This document shows, one piece after another, positions 1-12,105 of a stretch of 64,000 nucleotides of DNA. The stretch spans positions 1-64,000 of the forward strand of contig JASANH010001721.1 of assembly GCA_030248295.1 (NCBI GenBank), read 5' to 3'. The notes beneath the pieces were generated by a model, which saw only the letters and a list, made by a program, of their open reading frames with translations, had not been told where the DNA came from and did no database searches. Source of the stretch: Mesodorylaimus sp. YZB2_4 (taxonomy: Eukaryota > Nematoda > Enoplea > Dorylaimida > Dorylaimidae). The position numbers were made by a program, and so were the translations under genes. Positions within the stretch are counted from its first letter, which is position 1; each line of letters starts with the position of its first letter.

Positions 1-3000
1 GCAGGTGCTGCTCAGTGTCGTCTGCCCTCGTTAGTGGCGAGCTGCGTGGTGCTGCGTGCAATGCTCGGCTAGCACGCATGCGCCAGTGGCCGTGAACCAC
101 TGCGGCGGTGACGATGAAGTGGAGACATCGTCGTGAATTGGACGAAAGTTCGACAAATTCAAGCCGCCCGATCGAATGCTTGACAGCTGCATGAATCGAG
201 GTAAGTGCCAGTGTAAAGTGCAGTGTGCATTTGTTGAAAGTGTGTTCTTTTTAGGTGCTGCTCAGTGTCGTCTGCCCTCGTTAGTGGCGAGCTGCGTGGT
301 GCTGCGTGCAATGCTCGGCTAGCACGCATGCGCCAGTGGCCGTGAACCACTGCGGCGGTGACGATGAAGTGGAGACATCGTCGTGAATTGGATGAAAGTT
401 CGACAAATTCAAGCCGCCCGAGCAAATGCTTGACAGCGGCATGAATTGAGGTAAGTGCCAGTGTAAAGTGTAGTGTGCATTTGGTGACAGTGCGTTCTTT
501 TTAGGTGCTGCTCAGTGTCGTCTGCCCTCGTTAGTGGCGAGCTGCGTGGTGCTGCGTGCAATGCTCGGCTAGCACGCATGCGCCAGTGGCCGTGAACCAC
601 TGCGGCGGTGACGATGAAGTGGAGACATCGTCGTGAATTGGATGAAAGTTCGACAAATTCAAGCCGCCCGATCAAACGCCTGACAGCGGCATGAATCTAG
701 GTAAGTGCCAGTGTAAAGTGTAGTGTGCATTTGGTGACAGTGCGTTCTTTTCAGGTGCTGCTCAGTGTCGTCTGCCCTCGTTAGTGGCGAGCTGCGTGGT
801 GCTGCGTGCAATGCTCGGCTAGCACGCATGCGCCAGTGGCCGTGAACCACTGCGGCGGTGACGATGAAGTGGAGACATCGTCGTGAATTGGACGAAAGTT
901 CGACAAATTCAAGCCGCCCGATCGAATGCTTGACAGCTGCATGAATCGAGGTAAGTGCCAGTGTAAAGTGTAGTGTGCATTTGGTGACAGTGCGTTCTTT
1001 TCAGGTGCTGCTCAGTGTCGTCTGCCCTCGTTAGTGGCGAGCTGCGTGGTGCTGCGTGCAATGCTCGGCTAGCACGCATGCGCCAGTGGCCGTGAACCAC
1101 TGCGGCGGTGACGATGAAGTGGAGACATCGTCGTGAATTGGATGAAAGTTCGACAAATTCAAGCCGCCCGATCAAACGCCTGACAGCGGCATGAATCTAG
1201 GTAAGTGCCAGTGTAAAGTGTAGTGTGCATTTGGTGACAGTGCGTTCTTTTCAGGTGCTGCTCAGTGTCGTCTGCCCTCGTTAGTGGCGAGCTGCGTGGT
1301 GCTGCGTGCAATGCTCGGCTAGCACGCATGCGCCAGTGGCCGTGAACCACTGCGGCGGTGACGATGAAGTGGAGACATCGTCGTGAATTGGATGAAAGTT
1401 CGACAAATTCAAGCCGCCTGATCAAACGCCTGACAGCGGCATGAATCTAGGTAAGTGCCAGTGTAAAGTGTGGTGTGCATTTGGTGACAGTGCGTTCTTT
1501 TCAGGTGCTGCTCAGTGTCGTCTGCCCTCGTTAGTGGCGAGCTGCGTGGTGCTGCGTGCAATGCTCGGCTAGCACGCATGCGCCAGTGGCCGTGAACCAC
1601 TGCGGCGGTGACGATGAAGTGGAGACATCGTCGTGAATTGGATGAAAGTTCGACAAATTCAAGCCGCCCGATCAAACGCTTGACAGCGGCATGAATCGAG
1701 GTAAGTGCCAGTGTAAAGTGTAGTGTGCATTTGGTGACAGTGCGTTCTTTTCAGGTGCTGCTCAGTGTCGTCTGCCCTCGTTAGTGGCGAGCTGCGTGGT
1801 GCTGCGTGCAATGCTCGGCTAGCACGCATGCGCCAGTGGCCGTGAACCACTGCGGCGGTGACGATGAAGTGGAGACATCGTCGTGAATTGGATGAAAGTT
1901 CGACAAATTCAAGCCGCCCGATCAAACGCCTGACAGCGGCATGAATCTAGGTAAGTGCCAGTGTAAAGTGTGGTGTGCATTTGGTGACAGTGCGTTCTTT
2001 TCAGGTGCTGCTCAGTGTCGTCTGCCCTCGTTAGTGGCGAGCTGCGTGGTGCTGCGTGCAATGCTCGGCTAGCACGCATGCGCCAGTGGCCGTGAACCAC
2101 TGCGGCGGTGACGATGAAGTGGAGACATCGTCGTGAATTGGACGGAAGTTCGACAAATTCAAGCCGCCCGATCGAATGCTTGACAGCGGCATGAATCGAG
2201 GTAAGTGCCAGTGTAAAGTGTAGTGTGCATTTGGTGACAGTGCGTTCTTTTCAGGTGCTGCTCAGTGTCGTCTGCCCTCGTTAGTGGCGAGCTGCGTGGT
2301 GCTGCGTGCAATGCTCGGCTAGCACGCATGCGCCAGTGGCCGTGAACCACTGCGGCGGTGACGATGAAGTGGAGACATCGTCGTGAATTGGACGAAAGTT
2401 CGACAAATTCAAGCCGCCCGATCGAATGCTTGACAGCTGCATGAATCGAGGTAAGTGCCAGTGTAAAGTGCAGTGTGCATTTGTTGACAGTGCGTTCTTT
2501 TTAGGTGCTGCTCAGTGTCGTCTGCCCTCGTTAGTGGCGAGCTGCGTGGTGCTGCGTGCAATGCTCGGCTAGCACGCATGCGCCAGTGGCCGTGAACCAC
2601 TGCGGCGGTGACGATGAAGTGGAGACATCGTCGTGAATTGGACGAAAGTTCGACAAATTCAAGCCGCCCGAGCAAATGCTTGACAGCGGCATGAATTGAG
2701 GTAAGTGCCAGTGTAAAGTGTGGTGTGCATTTGGTGACAGTGCGTTCTTTTCAGGTGCTGCTCAGTGTCGTCTGCCCTCGTTAGTGGCGAGCTGCGTGGT
2801 GCTGCGTGCAATGCTCGGCTAGCACGCATGCGCCAGTGGCCGTGAACCACTGCGGCGGTGACGATGAAGTGGAGACATCGTCGTGAATTGGACGAAAGTT
2901 CGACAAATTCAAGCCGCCCGATCGAATGCTTGACAGCTGCATGAATCGAGGTAAGTGCCAGTGTAAAGTGCAGTGTGCATTTGTTGACAGTGCGTTCTTT

Positions 3001-5617
3001 TTAGGTGCTGCTCAGTGTCGTCTGCCCTCGTTAGTGGCGAGCTGCGTGGTGCTGCGTGCAATGCTCGGCTAGCACGCATGCGCCAGTGGCCGTGAACCAC
3101 TGCGGCGGTGACGATGAAGTGGAGACATCGTCGTGAATTGGACGAAAGTTCGACAAATTCAAGCCGCCCGATCGAATGCTTGACAGCTGCATGAATCGAG
3201 GTGAGTTCCAGTGTAAAGTGTACATAGTGTGCATTTAGTTACAGTGCTTTTTTCGCAGGTGCTGCTCAGTGTCGTCTGCCCTCGTTAGTGGCCAGATGCG
3301 TGGTGCTGCGTGCAATGCTCGGCTAGCATGCATGCGCCAGTGGCCGTGAACCACTGCGGCGGTGACGATGAAGTGGAGACATTGTCGTGAAGTGGACGAA
3401 AGCCCGACAAACTCAAGCCGCCCGATCGAATGCTTGACAGCTGCATGAATCGAAGTAAGTGCCAGTGTGAAGTGCAGTGTGCATTTGTTGACAGTGCGTT
3501 CTTTTTAGGTGCTGCTCAGTGGCGTCTGCCCTCGTTAGTGGCGAGCTGCGTGGTGCTGCGTGCAATGCTCGGCTAGCACGCATGCGCCAGTGGCCGTGTA
3601 CCACTGTGGCGGTGACGATGATGTGGAGACATCGTCGTGAATTGGACGAAAGTTCGACAAATTCAAGCCGCCCGGTCGAATGCTTGACAGCTGCATGAAT
3701 CGAGGTAAGTGCCAGTGTAAAGTGCAGTGTGCATTTGTTGACAGTGCGTTCTTTTTAGGTGCTGCTCAGTGTCGTCTGCCCTCGTTAGTGGCGAGCTGCG
3801 TGGTGCTGCGTGCAATGCTCGGCTAGCACGCATGCGCCAGTGGCCGTGTACCACTGTGGCGGTGACGATGATGTGGAGACATCGTCGTGAATTGGACGAA
3901 AGTTCGACAAATTCAAGCCGCCCGATCGAATGCTTGACAGCTGCATGAATCGAGGTAAGTGCCAGTGTGAAGTGTACATAGTGTGCATTTAGTTCCAGTG
4001 CTTTTTTCGCAGGTGCTGCTCAGTGTCGTCTGCCCTCGTTAGTGGCGAGCTGCGTGGTGCTGCGTGCAATGCTCGGCTAGCACGCATGCGCCAGTGGCCG
4101 TGTACCACTGTGGAGGTGACGATGATGTGGAGACATCGTCGTGAATTGGACGAAAGTTCGACAAATTCAAGCCGCCCGATCGAATGCTTGACAGCGGCAT
4201 GAATCGAGGTAAGTGCCAGTGTAAAGTGTACATAGTGTGCATTTAGTTACAGTGCTTTTTTCGCAGGTGCTGCTCAGTGTCGTCTGCCCTCGTTAGTGGC
4301 GAGCTGCGTGGTGCTGCGTGCAATGCTCGGCTAGCATGCATGCGCCAGTGGCCGTGAACCACTGCGGCGGTGACGATGAAGTAGAGACATTGTCGTGAAG
4401 TGGACGAAAGTTCGACAAATTCAAGCCACCCGATCGAATGCTTGACAGCTGCATGAATCGAGGTAAGTGCCAGTGTAAATTGCAGTGTGCATTTGTTGAC
4501 AGTGCGTTTTTTCAGGTGCTGCTCAGTGTCGTCTGCGCTCGTTATTGGCGAGCTGCGTGGTGCTGCGTGCAATGCTCGGCTAGCACGCATGCGCCAGTGG
4601 CCGTGAACCACTGCGGCGGTGACGATGAAGTGGAGTCATTGTCGTGAAGTGGACGAAAGTTTGACAAATTCAAGCCGCCCGAGCAAATGCTTGACAGCGG
4701 CATGAATTGAGGTAAGTGCCAGTGTAAAGTGTAGTGTGCATTTGGTGACAGTGCGTTCTTTTTAGGTGCTGCTCAGTGTCGTCTGCCCTCGTTAGTGGCG
4801 AGCTGCGTGGTGCTGCGTGCAATGCTCGGCTAGCACGCATGCGCTAGTGGCCGTGAACCACTGCGGCGGTGACGATAAAGTGGACGAAAGTTCGACAAAT
4901 TCGAGCCGCCCGAGCAAATGCTTGACAGCGGCATGAATTGAGGTAAGTGCCAGTGTAAAGTGTAGTGTGCATTTGGTGACAGAACGTTCTTTTCAGGTGC
5001 TGCTCAGTGTCGTCTGCCCTCGTTAGTGGCGAGCTGCGTGGTGCTGCGTGCAATGCTCGGCTAGCATGCATGCGCCAGTGGCCGTGAACCACTGCGGCGG
5101 TGACGATGAAGTGGAGACATTGTCGTGAAGTGGAGACATTGTCGTGAAGTGGACGAAAGTTCGACAAATTCAAGCCGCCCGAGCAAATGCTTAACAGCGG
5201 CATGAATCGAGGTGAGTGCCAGTGTAAAGTGTACATAGTGTGCATTTGGTGACAGTGCGTTTTTTGCAGGTGCTGCTCAGTGTCGTGTGCCCTCGTTAGT
5301 GGCGAGCTGCGTGGTGCTGCGTGCAATGCTCGGCTAGCACGCATGCGCTAGTGGCCGTGAACCACTGCGGCGGTGACGATGAAGTGGACGAAAGTTCGAC
5401 AAATTCGAGCCGCCCGAGCAAATGCTTAACAGCGGCATGAATCGAGGTGAGTGCCAGTGTAAAGTGTACATAGTGTGCATTTGGTGACAGTGCGTTCTTT
5501 TTAGGTGCTGCTCAGTGTCGTCTGCCCCCGTTAGTGGCGAGCTGCGTGGTGCTGCGTGCAATGCTCGGCTAGCACGCATGCGTCAGTGGCTGTGAACCAC
5601 TGCGGCGGTGACGATAA
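1..5617. repeat. Tandem satellite, 250-bp unit, with intron-like splice signals in each unit
   Basis: About 22 head-to-tail units; the array runs off the left edge. The first dozen units are exactly 250 bp, and later ones are longer by a TACATA-type insertion or shorter by deletion. On the + strand each unit reads as a 196-base block ending GAATCGAG or a variant, then GTAAGT, a 54-base spacer and a pyrimidine-rich stretch ending in AG before GTGCTGCTC. The spacer is the size of true introns in this window. Stops occur in all three + frames of the 196-base block (TAG at 28 and 66, TGA at 89), so a spliced product would not be coding. The open 63-88 codon frames on the - strand are by-products of the repeat. 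The array ends abruptly at 5617, where the inverted duplication begins. Confidence 0.95.
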
Positions 5618-5916
5618 ACACTCATCAACAGGCACGGTAGTTGCCTGTTTAGCCCAGCCACACAGACGCGCAATGGTTAGCGGCCAACTTTAATCGTCCA
5701 TCGACGACGACGACGACGCAGTACATATTCCATGATAAGCCTATGCGTTGGAGTGTGTGTTCGACGGTCGACTTCCAGCGTGATCGATGCTGGTCAGGCT
5801 GTTGGCAAAACGGGTAGCTGGGGCGGCACGGAGGCCCAATAGACAAACATTTTTGAAACTGTCGCGCCACAAGGCGCAGGCACTGTAAATGCTCGCCGTA
5901 GCTAAACCCAGATGGG

Positions 5917-6055
5917 TCGGCGAAACGAGGCAGCAGGCAGTCTTCAAGGTGTCGTGTCAAACTGATTTATTCTGATTCAGTGTCTCGATTCACTTGCTGT
6001 TGATCGATGTGCTAACTACGTTCATTCTTGTATTCATGCTTCCGAATCCATGTAC
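5917..6055 (+). repeat. Extra copy of the ubiquitin 3' flank
   Basis: Starting at GTCGGCGAAACGAGGCAGC, this segment nearly duplicates 6695-6835, which directly follows the ubiquitin stop codon. It therefore lies upstream of the gene whose 3' flank it copies, as a leftover tandem ubiquitin unit would. It is missing from the right arm of the inverted duplication. Confidence 0.85.
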
Positions 6056-6401
6056 CTTTTTCTTACGCGCGGCAAATTATACTCATGCTAGAATTTTGCT
6101 TCAAGCTCGGAGGCAGAAGTCAGGAAGTCTACAGTGCAAGAAGCAGGTCAGACGAGGCTTTACAGTGCAAGTATTCTCGTCATAGCAAGGTGCAACGATG
6201 CTATTGGCCGAGGGTCGTCCGTTTTCCCCGCGGTCACGTCTGATTCGTCTGACGTAATACTTTACAGTTGACACTGCACACAGCCACAGCTTCATTCATT
6301 CCACATTTTGCGGCGAACGTCACTGGTCGATCGACAGCCGGCTGTCGTTTTTCATCGTCGAGAAGCTCGCATTGGTCGCCTCGTCAAGCCATCGATCAGA
6401 A

Positions 6402-6692
<291 letters not shown>

Positions 6693-7390
6693 TCGCAGTC
6701 GGCGAAACGAGGCAGCAGGCAGTCTTCAAGGTGTCGTGTCAAAATGATTTATTCTGATTCAGTGTCTCGGTTCACTTGCTGTTGATCGATGTGCTAACTA
6801 CGTTCATTGTTGTATTCATGCTTCCAAATCCATGTATTTCCTGCTTGCCCGACACAAGAAAAAAACAGAACCGGTGTTGCGAGGTCTAATGCTAGTGCAG
6901 ATCAAATCCAATAATCGAAAGGCTGTGCGAGTGCTTGGGTCGCAAGTTCTGGTTAGAATCGTCTCTCGTGTTCCCTGTTTACAACATCTACAGTGGAATG
7001 CCCTGCTTCCGCAGCCCCTTCGTATCTGCGACATTAAAAAAAAAAAGCTGCTGAAAGAAATGGAAACGCCCATACAGTAGAGACAGGACCAGAATATAAA
7101 TATTCCGACCGCGAGAGCACTGGACTGTCACATTGATTTAAACTGCGGTCAGTGTCAGGGCATGCATTTGTAAAAAAATTTGTATGAAGCATGGCTTCTC
7201 CTGCTGACGTTTGCGCTGATGAAGAAAAAATTTAGCCCGCAAAAGAAGCACATTAATTGCAACCGGAACATCTAACGACTCAAGAAGTACCATTAAAGAC
7301 GACACATTAAAGAAAACGAGCACCACGCTAATTTATTCTGAAAGAGTTCCCAAAAGTCTGTCAGGCGTCTACTGTACATTTAAAAAAATA

Positions 7391-8554
7391 ATGCACGATT
7401 GTATCGAGAGGAAGAGCTCTTCTTCTTCTTCTTCTTCTTTTTCAGGCAGGGTTCTTTTTCAGGCAAAGCTTGTCGCTGTTAAATTGACTTTGGTCCAAAC
7501 CGCGACAATCAGACGTTTTGCGTTACCGATACCGACCGCGCTTGATGACGATGGTGTTCTTATTGGAATATGTATATCAGCGTCTGCTCACAAAAACTCT
7601 CTGTTTTTTGTCCCGGAAGATGGTGAAAGTCTGAAGCTGTCATGGAAAGGTATGTCACTGAACCTAATAAGTTGAACTCTCACTAGATACTTTGGGGGGG
7701 GGGGGGGCGCACATGCAAGTGCCGACTGCTTCTAGTCATCAAATAACTTCACTTATTTTCGAGGGAACCTTTCTGAGTGCGACCTTGGAACGTGACAAAT
7801 GACCATAGAACATTTCTTAAAGTCCGGCGTCCAACGACCACTAGTTAGCTGTGGCCATCTGAAGTAAACAAACTCCGGCGATGAGTAAACAAAATCTCTT
7901 CGTTGAGCGATAAGCATAAGCAGGACAAACCGCCCCTGTGCAGATAGGCAATTGTTTGCTTGCCGACAGCTGGTCACAGCTGACCAAAGGGCCATTGGCA
8001 CTTCGAACTTTGGCAATGGTCTTGTTGTGGTGTTTCTTTGTTGTCGACAATTAGGATATGCTTTTTTCTCAAATTCAAGATTATTTTCGGCGTTTTCTAG
8101 AATTCCCTCGTCAGCCCCGCTCTCAGTTTCGTTTGCGAATGTTTGATGACGTCTGTACTGGTTAAACAGGCAAGTGCTCACGCAGCTCACATCATCCCCT
8201 CCCCTATCCCTAGCAGGGACCGCAAGTAACGGGTCGTTCGCGGGGTCATCATACGGCTCTTGTACTTTGACGGACTCTCTTGAATTTTGCCTGCTCCTTG
8301 GCCATGGCTTAGCACAAGTGATACAGTAGCTTTATGGTATCGTAACGTCTGAAGAAATCAAGCATATCGGAGTTAGCTCTTATGACAATTGTTTTTTTGC
8401 AGACGACGATGGCGACGATATCGTTTTCACCAGCGACTCAGAACTGACAGAAGCAATCCTACTGTCCAAAAGCAACGCGTTGCGAGTCAAAGTTCAAAAG
8501 GAGACAATAATTATGGAAAAGGAGATAAATAGAGAAATTGTCTGGCTTCTATAG
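7391..8554 (+). CDS. Small PB1-domain protein (p62/sequestosome-like PB1)
   Basis: Two exons (7391-7649 and 8403-8554) join in frame across a 753-base intron to give 136 codons. The product is almost entirely a PB1 domain: a first strand with a lysine (VKLTLV), an IRRF motif, then the OPCA segment SWKDDDGDDIVFTSDSEL and the last strand LRVKV. Having both the lysine and the acidic OPCA cluster suggests a front-and-back (type I/II) PB1 able to make chains, as p62 does. No ZZ, UBA or kinase domain is visible, so this could be a stand-alone PB1 adaptor or a truncated p62-like gene. The N-terminus includes a poly-serine run from a CTT repeat, so the start is uncertain. The long intron contains only a homopolymer G run and no other gene. 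Confidence 0.55.
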
Positions 8555-9712
8555 TTAATTCCTGCCACATTGCCACGTATTTTAGTGTAAGCCCAGATGA
8601 TATGGTGAGCCCTTCCAGATATGCAGTTACCTATGTTGGTTCGAGAATGGCGAAGTTGCACATTCCCGCTACCCGTAATTCATCCAGATCCAGATCCAAG
8701 AGAAGCGTGGTGCCAGCCAGCAAGAGAATCGTAGAAGCCTGCTTCTTCCTGTGTAATACAGAAATATCTCCTTCCCTTGCCTTGCCGACAAAACTTTTGG
8801 CTTGTTCTGTGCTCCGTTGGAGACAAATTTCTAGTGGTGTCAAGCTGACATGCATCAGTGGTGCTCAGAAGGATAACTATACCAGCATCTGTACTCTCTG
8901 GAAAGTGTTACAGCAAAAAGCTAGGAAGTAGTATCGTTGCAAAGTGCGGCCCAGGGATCTAGTTTCACAATCACCTGACATGTCCTAAACATAAGGACAC
9001 CCTGAGTCCTATTCGACATCATTGTGATTTGATCGTCCTAACTTTCGGACATGTTGATGATGCGAAACCGGAAAGCAATAAGAATATTGCCATAACAGTG
9101 CGTCGCAGGGGCCGCAAATATCCCTCTTAAAAAGGCCCTGAGCAAGGATGCAGTTGGACGGACTTGAAAATAATGGGTCTCATTCAGATGGTGATCGCCG
9201 TGCACAAGACTGACGATGAGTGGGCCGTGTACGAGATGTTTGGAAAAGAGGACTCTTCACCAGTTCCCTTGGTTCACGGTTAACACCACTGAATGAGAAA
9301 TGAGTCGTAGAGTGAGTCAGCATGTATCAGGTGCTGATTCCCTCCACTTGAACTATTCATGGCATTGGTCAAGGACTTGCATCAAGAATGACAAAAAGCC
9401 ACCAGTCTGTGCTCAGTTGTTATCCTCGTCCAAACTTTTCGATGACTACGCTACAGAGTATAAATATTAGCGGCGTAGAAGGTCTTCTTTTTCATTAGTT
9501 GCGAGCGCCCTGTGAAGAAGCATATTGTTCATACTGTAACGGTACAAGCTGATTAGGAGAGCCAAACAATCAGGCATGTTTATGAAAATGCACCAATTTT
9601 GGAAATGTGACTTCAAGTTTATTTGCGCCTTCGCATCACTAATGCGGAATCTACTGTGTATCTGCTTCTGTGACTCAGCGTCAGTTGTGCTTTTTGTGCG
9701 ACGATCCGCAGT
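8555..9712. other. No gene recognised
   Basis: Only short open frames with no recognisable family. At about 8976-9065 there is an imperfect inverted repeat (ACATGTCCTAAA...TAGGAC type arms around a short loop) that could fold or be a tiny transposon remnant. A TATAAATA string lies near 9458 but no gene follows it convincingly. Confidence 0.5.
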
Positions 9713-10552
9713 CTACCGTCCATTAGTTTTTTCATGTCTAGCGTTTCGCATGCCCAAATACAACACCTCACAAACCATGCCATCATGATCGTTGGGTTGC
9801 GCCTCACACTCGTCCTCTTCATCTGTTAGACGAAGGCGGCAACGAAATGTCTTTGCTGCGGGGAGGGACGGCTGGAGTCCTGGCTGCGCTTTTGGCTCTT
9901 GGCCATCGGAACTTAGCACCATCGGAGCAGAAGCAGTCGCATGGGCCTTCTTTCGAGCGTAGGCAATCTTTGAAACAAGGGACAGCGGCAGAGTCGACGG
10001 AGAAAGCGGCCATACTCTTTTTAAACAGCTCTTTTTGCGCCAGATTCAGCTGCAAAAAGAGGAAGCAGAAGCAGATCATGCACTCCAGCGCGGTCTCGCG
10101 TTGTATGGACGCTCCCAGGCTGTTTCATCAAGCTTCTTCTGCGTCCAACTTCGACTGCAGCTTCTTGTACTTCTACAAAGGATAAGCCTGGAAGGAGTTT
10201 GCATAGAAACTGATGCGATTACTCTCTTGCTCGTAAAAGTGCATGACCAAACGAAACTCAAGCATCAACGACGCGGGGAAGCCAGTACAGCGAGCTTTCT
10301 TGTTGCCCTGAGGAGCCTTTCACTATGTGTTCGCATCGAGTGCGCAGTTGGCCATCCGCAAGCAAAGACAGGTGCTACATATGTTACAAATGCACTTCTC
10401 CAACAGTTCATCACCTCGACGGAGTCGGATGTAGACGATCTCGTGGCGTGCCCAGTCCTTCCACGTCCTCTTCTCGGTGGTGATGAGCTTTTCGAGCCCT
10501 TCCGCGACCGCGAACACATTGTTGACGCTGTCACTTTTGAGCTCACCATCAC
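9713..10552 (-). pseudogene. Degenerate coding sequence, family not recognised
   Basis: The - strand has patches that look like former exons. One near 10517-10400 reads VFAVAEGLEKLITTEKRTWK followed by DWARHEIVYIRLRR. Another near 10150 reads KYKKLQSKLDAEEA, and one near 9900-9790 reads FRCRLRLTDEEDECEAQ. They lie in different frames and are separated by stops without convincing splice sites. The helical, charged character resembles BAR or coiled-coil proteins, but I cannot assign a family. It could also be chance open frames. Confidence 0.25.
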
Positions 10553-10619
10553 GCGAAATGGGCCATTCTTAAAGGACGTCCAAAGAAATGATGTCCGTTT
10601 CTAAGTTCCTGCTTGCACA

Positions 10620-11175
10620 GTGATCTTAGCAGTGCCATCAGGTGCTGCCAGTCTTTGAACTTGCCTTTGAGAATAGGGTATTAATGCGATCGTCACTGGC
10701 TTTGCTTGATTATTTTGCCCTTCTAATTTTTCGAAAATTTCAAAAATTTTACCGCTGGAACATTTCTAGCATTATCGGGAGATGGGGGGCTTCCAGACGT
10801 CCTTTCGTATGGGGGGGGGGGGGGGGGAGGGGGGGTGGCCGGTATGCGGGCAAATGCCGGAGGCGATGGCGATGATGACTTTTGATAATGAAAAAAACAA
10901 TTAGTCACGGGGGGCCGAAGCGCTTCCAGAATTCTGGGTTGAATGTCTGAGTCATTACTATTCACTCAATAATATCTGTGCGCTACAATATTTTCGAACG
11001 ATAAGCTATGCATATTTCAAGACAGTCTTAGATTTTTGTAAACAGTTTCTATCAACTAAAGCTGGGATATCAAGCCTCAATCTCAACTAAAGACAAGTGC
11101 CCTATGATTACAAGCGAAAATTGATTACCGATAACTATCACCTACCTACCACATCTCCCCAAACAAATCTACTTG
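10620..11175. other. Non-coding; long G homopolymer
   Basis: Contains a poly-G tract (about 10810-10838, broken by single A and T) that gives Pro- or Gly-rich false frames on either strand. Nothing else recognised. Confidence 0.6.
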
Positions 11176-11637
11176 CTACTTGGAAGCACTCGCGCTCGAC
11201 TTTTTCCTGGCTACTTGATCCCTGGGAGTATCGGAGGAAATGGAGGATTCATCGAATTTGCTCGATTTTTCCTTGGCCCAAATTATATCGCGCATGGCTT
11301 TCATATCGGCCAACGCCAACTGACCATTGTATTCGGCACGCCACAAATCGAAATCACTGAACGGATCGTCTTTGAGTTGTTTCGCCACTTTTTCCGTCGA
11401 AGTCACACCTTCAGGGACTACGACATTCTTGCCTGGAATCAAGCTCGTAGCATCAGGTTTCCTCGGAATCGGCGCCACCTGATCGGTATGACGCAAAAAG
11501 TTGAAGGCGCCTCGTCGTTTCGGATTGTAGGCACGCAATGGCGGCGTGGCTAAAATAGACGCTTCAATCGAAGCTGATAATGGAGCTTCGAGGTTTTTCT
11601 TTGTTGGCTCGACAGTGTTCTGCTTTTTACTCGCCAT
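11176..11637 (-). CDS. Unrecognised 153-residue protein
   Basis: A single uninterrupted frame from ATG at 11637 to a stop at 11176. The protein is basic at both ends, rich in Ser, Lys and Pro, and has no signal peptide or membrane segment. A central part (AYNPKRRGAFNFLRHTDQV, then DPFSDFDLWRAEYNGQLALA) looks structured, with a probable helix, and the C-terminus is a Ser/Lys tail. I do not recognise the family. It is divergent from the SNAPC4 remnant, with about 470 bases between them, and intronless where most neighbours have many introns. Frame length and sensible composition are the only support. Confidence 0.5.
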   Translation of the reverse strand: MASKKQNTVEPTKKNLEAPLSASIEASILATPPLRAYNPKRRGAFNFLRHTDQVAPIPRKPDATSLIPGKNVVVPEGVTSTEKVAKQLKDDPFSDFDLWRAEYNGQLALADMKAMRDIIWAKEKSSKFDESSISSDTPRDQVARKKSSASASK

Positions 11638-12105
11638 CGTGAGACTGACTAATTAGGACACAACAATAACGTTACAGCCGTGACTGATAAAGGGCACCAG
11701 CAGGGACAGTACTGCACCGAGAGCACAAACGAGCACTGTAAAGTCGCGCAGCTGTAGAATATCTGTCACGTGATAATATGACAAGTGATGGTCACGTGAC
11801 GCGTGTCGACGTTACGCTGGTCCCTAAAATAGGAAGGTGGGGTCATGGCAGCGGCAAACACTGCAACCAATGGCGTGACGGTTAAAAAACAGACCAATCA
11901 GAACATTGCAACTGCTAGTCACGTGACCTGTGCCTTGGAAGACACAGATTGTATTGCACCACATCACATAGCAGTTGTGAGCGAAGAAAATTGGAAAATA
12001 GGTGGATATTTTCGTCGATTCTACGAAAAGCATTGAAGGAAAGTTGAAATATGGCATCGCTGCACAGTTTTGATCTCGTAAGATTTCGAATGTCAGCCGG
12101 GCGTT
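11638..12105. other. Intergenic between divergent genes
   Basis: Holds no recognised gene. A 63-codon open frame starts at 11845 (MAAANTATNG) but resembles nothing known. The stretch probably contains the divergent promoters of the 11176-11637 gene and the SNAPC4 remnant. It includes several CACGTGAC-type strings (about 11767, 11792, 11920) that could be E-box sites. Confidence 0.4.

Noticed and set aside
159-5579. Dozens of 63-88 codon open frames on the - strand of the satellite
   Set aside because: They repeat with the 250-bp unit, lack splice or promoter context and keep no constraint beyond the DNA repeat; treated as by-products.
1-5617. CRISPR-like array
   Set aside because: Units are long, contiguous and without unique spacers, and the genome is clearly eukaryotic.
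7753-8190. 145-codon frame on the - strand
   Set aside because: It lies inside the PB1 gene's intron, has no recognisable motifs, and overlaps frames of similar length on both strands.
9180-9283. Short + strand frame MGLIQMVIAVHKTDDEW
   Set aside because: Only about 34 codons, with no splice partners or known motif.
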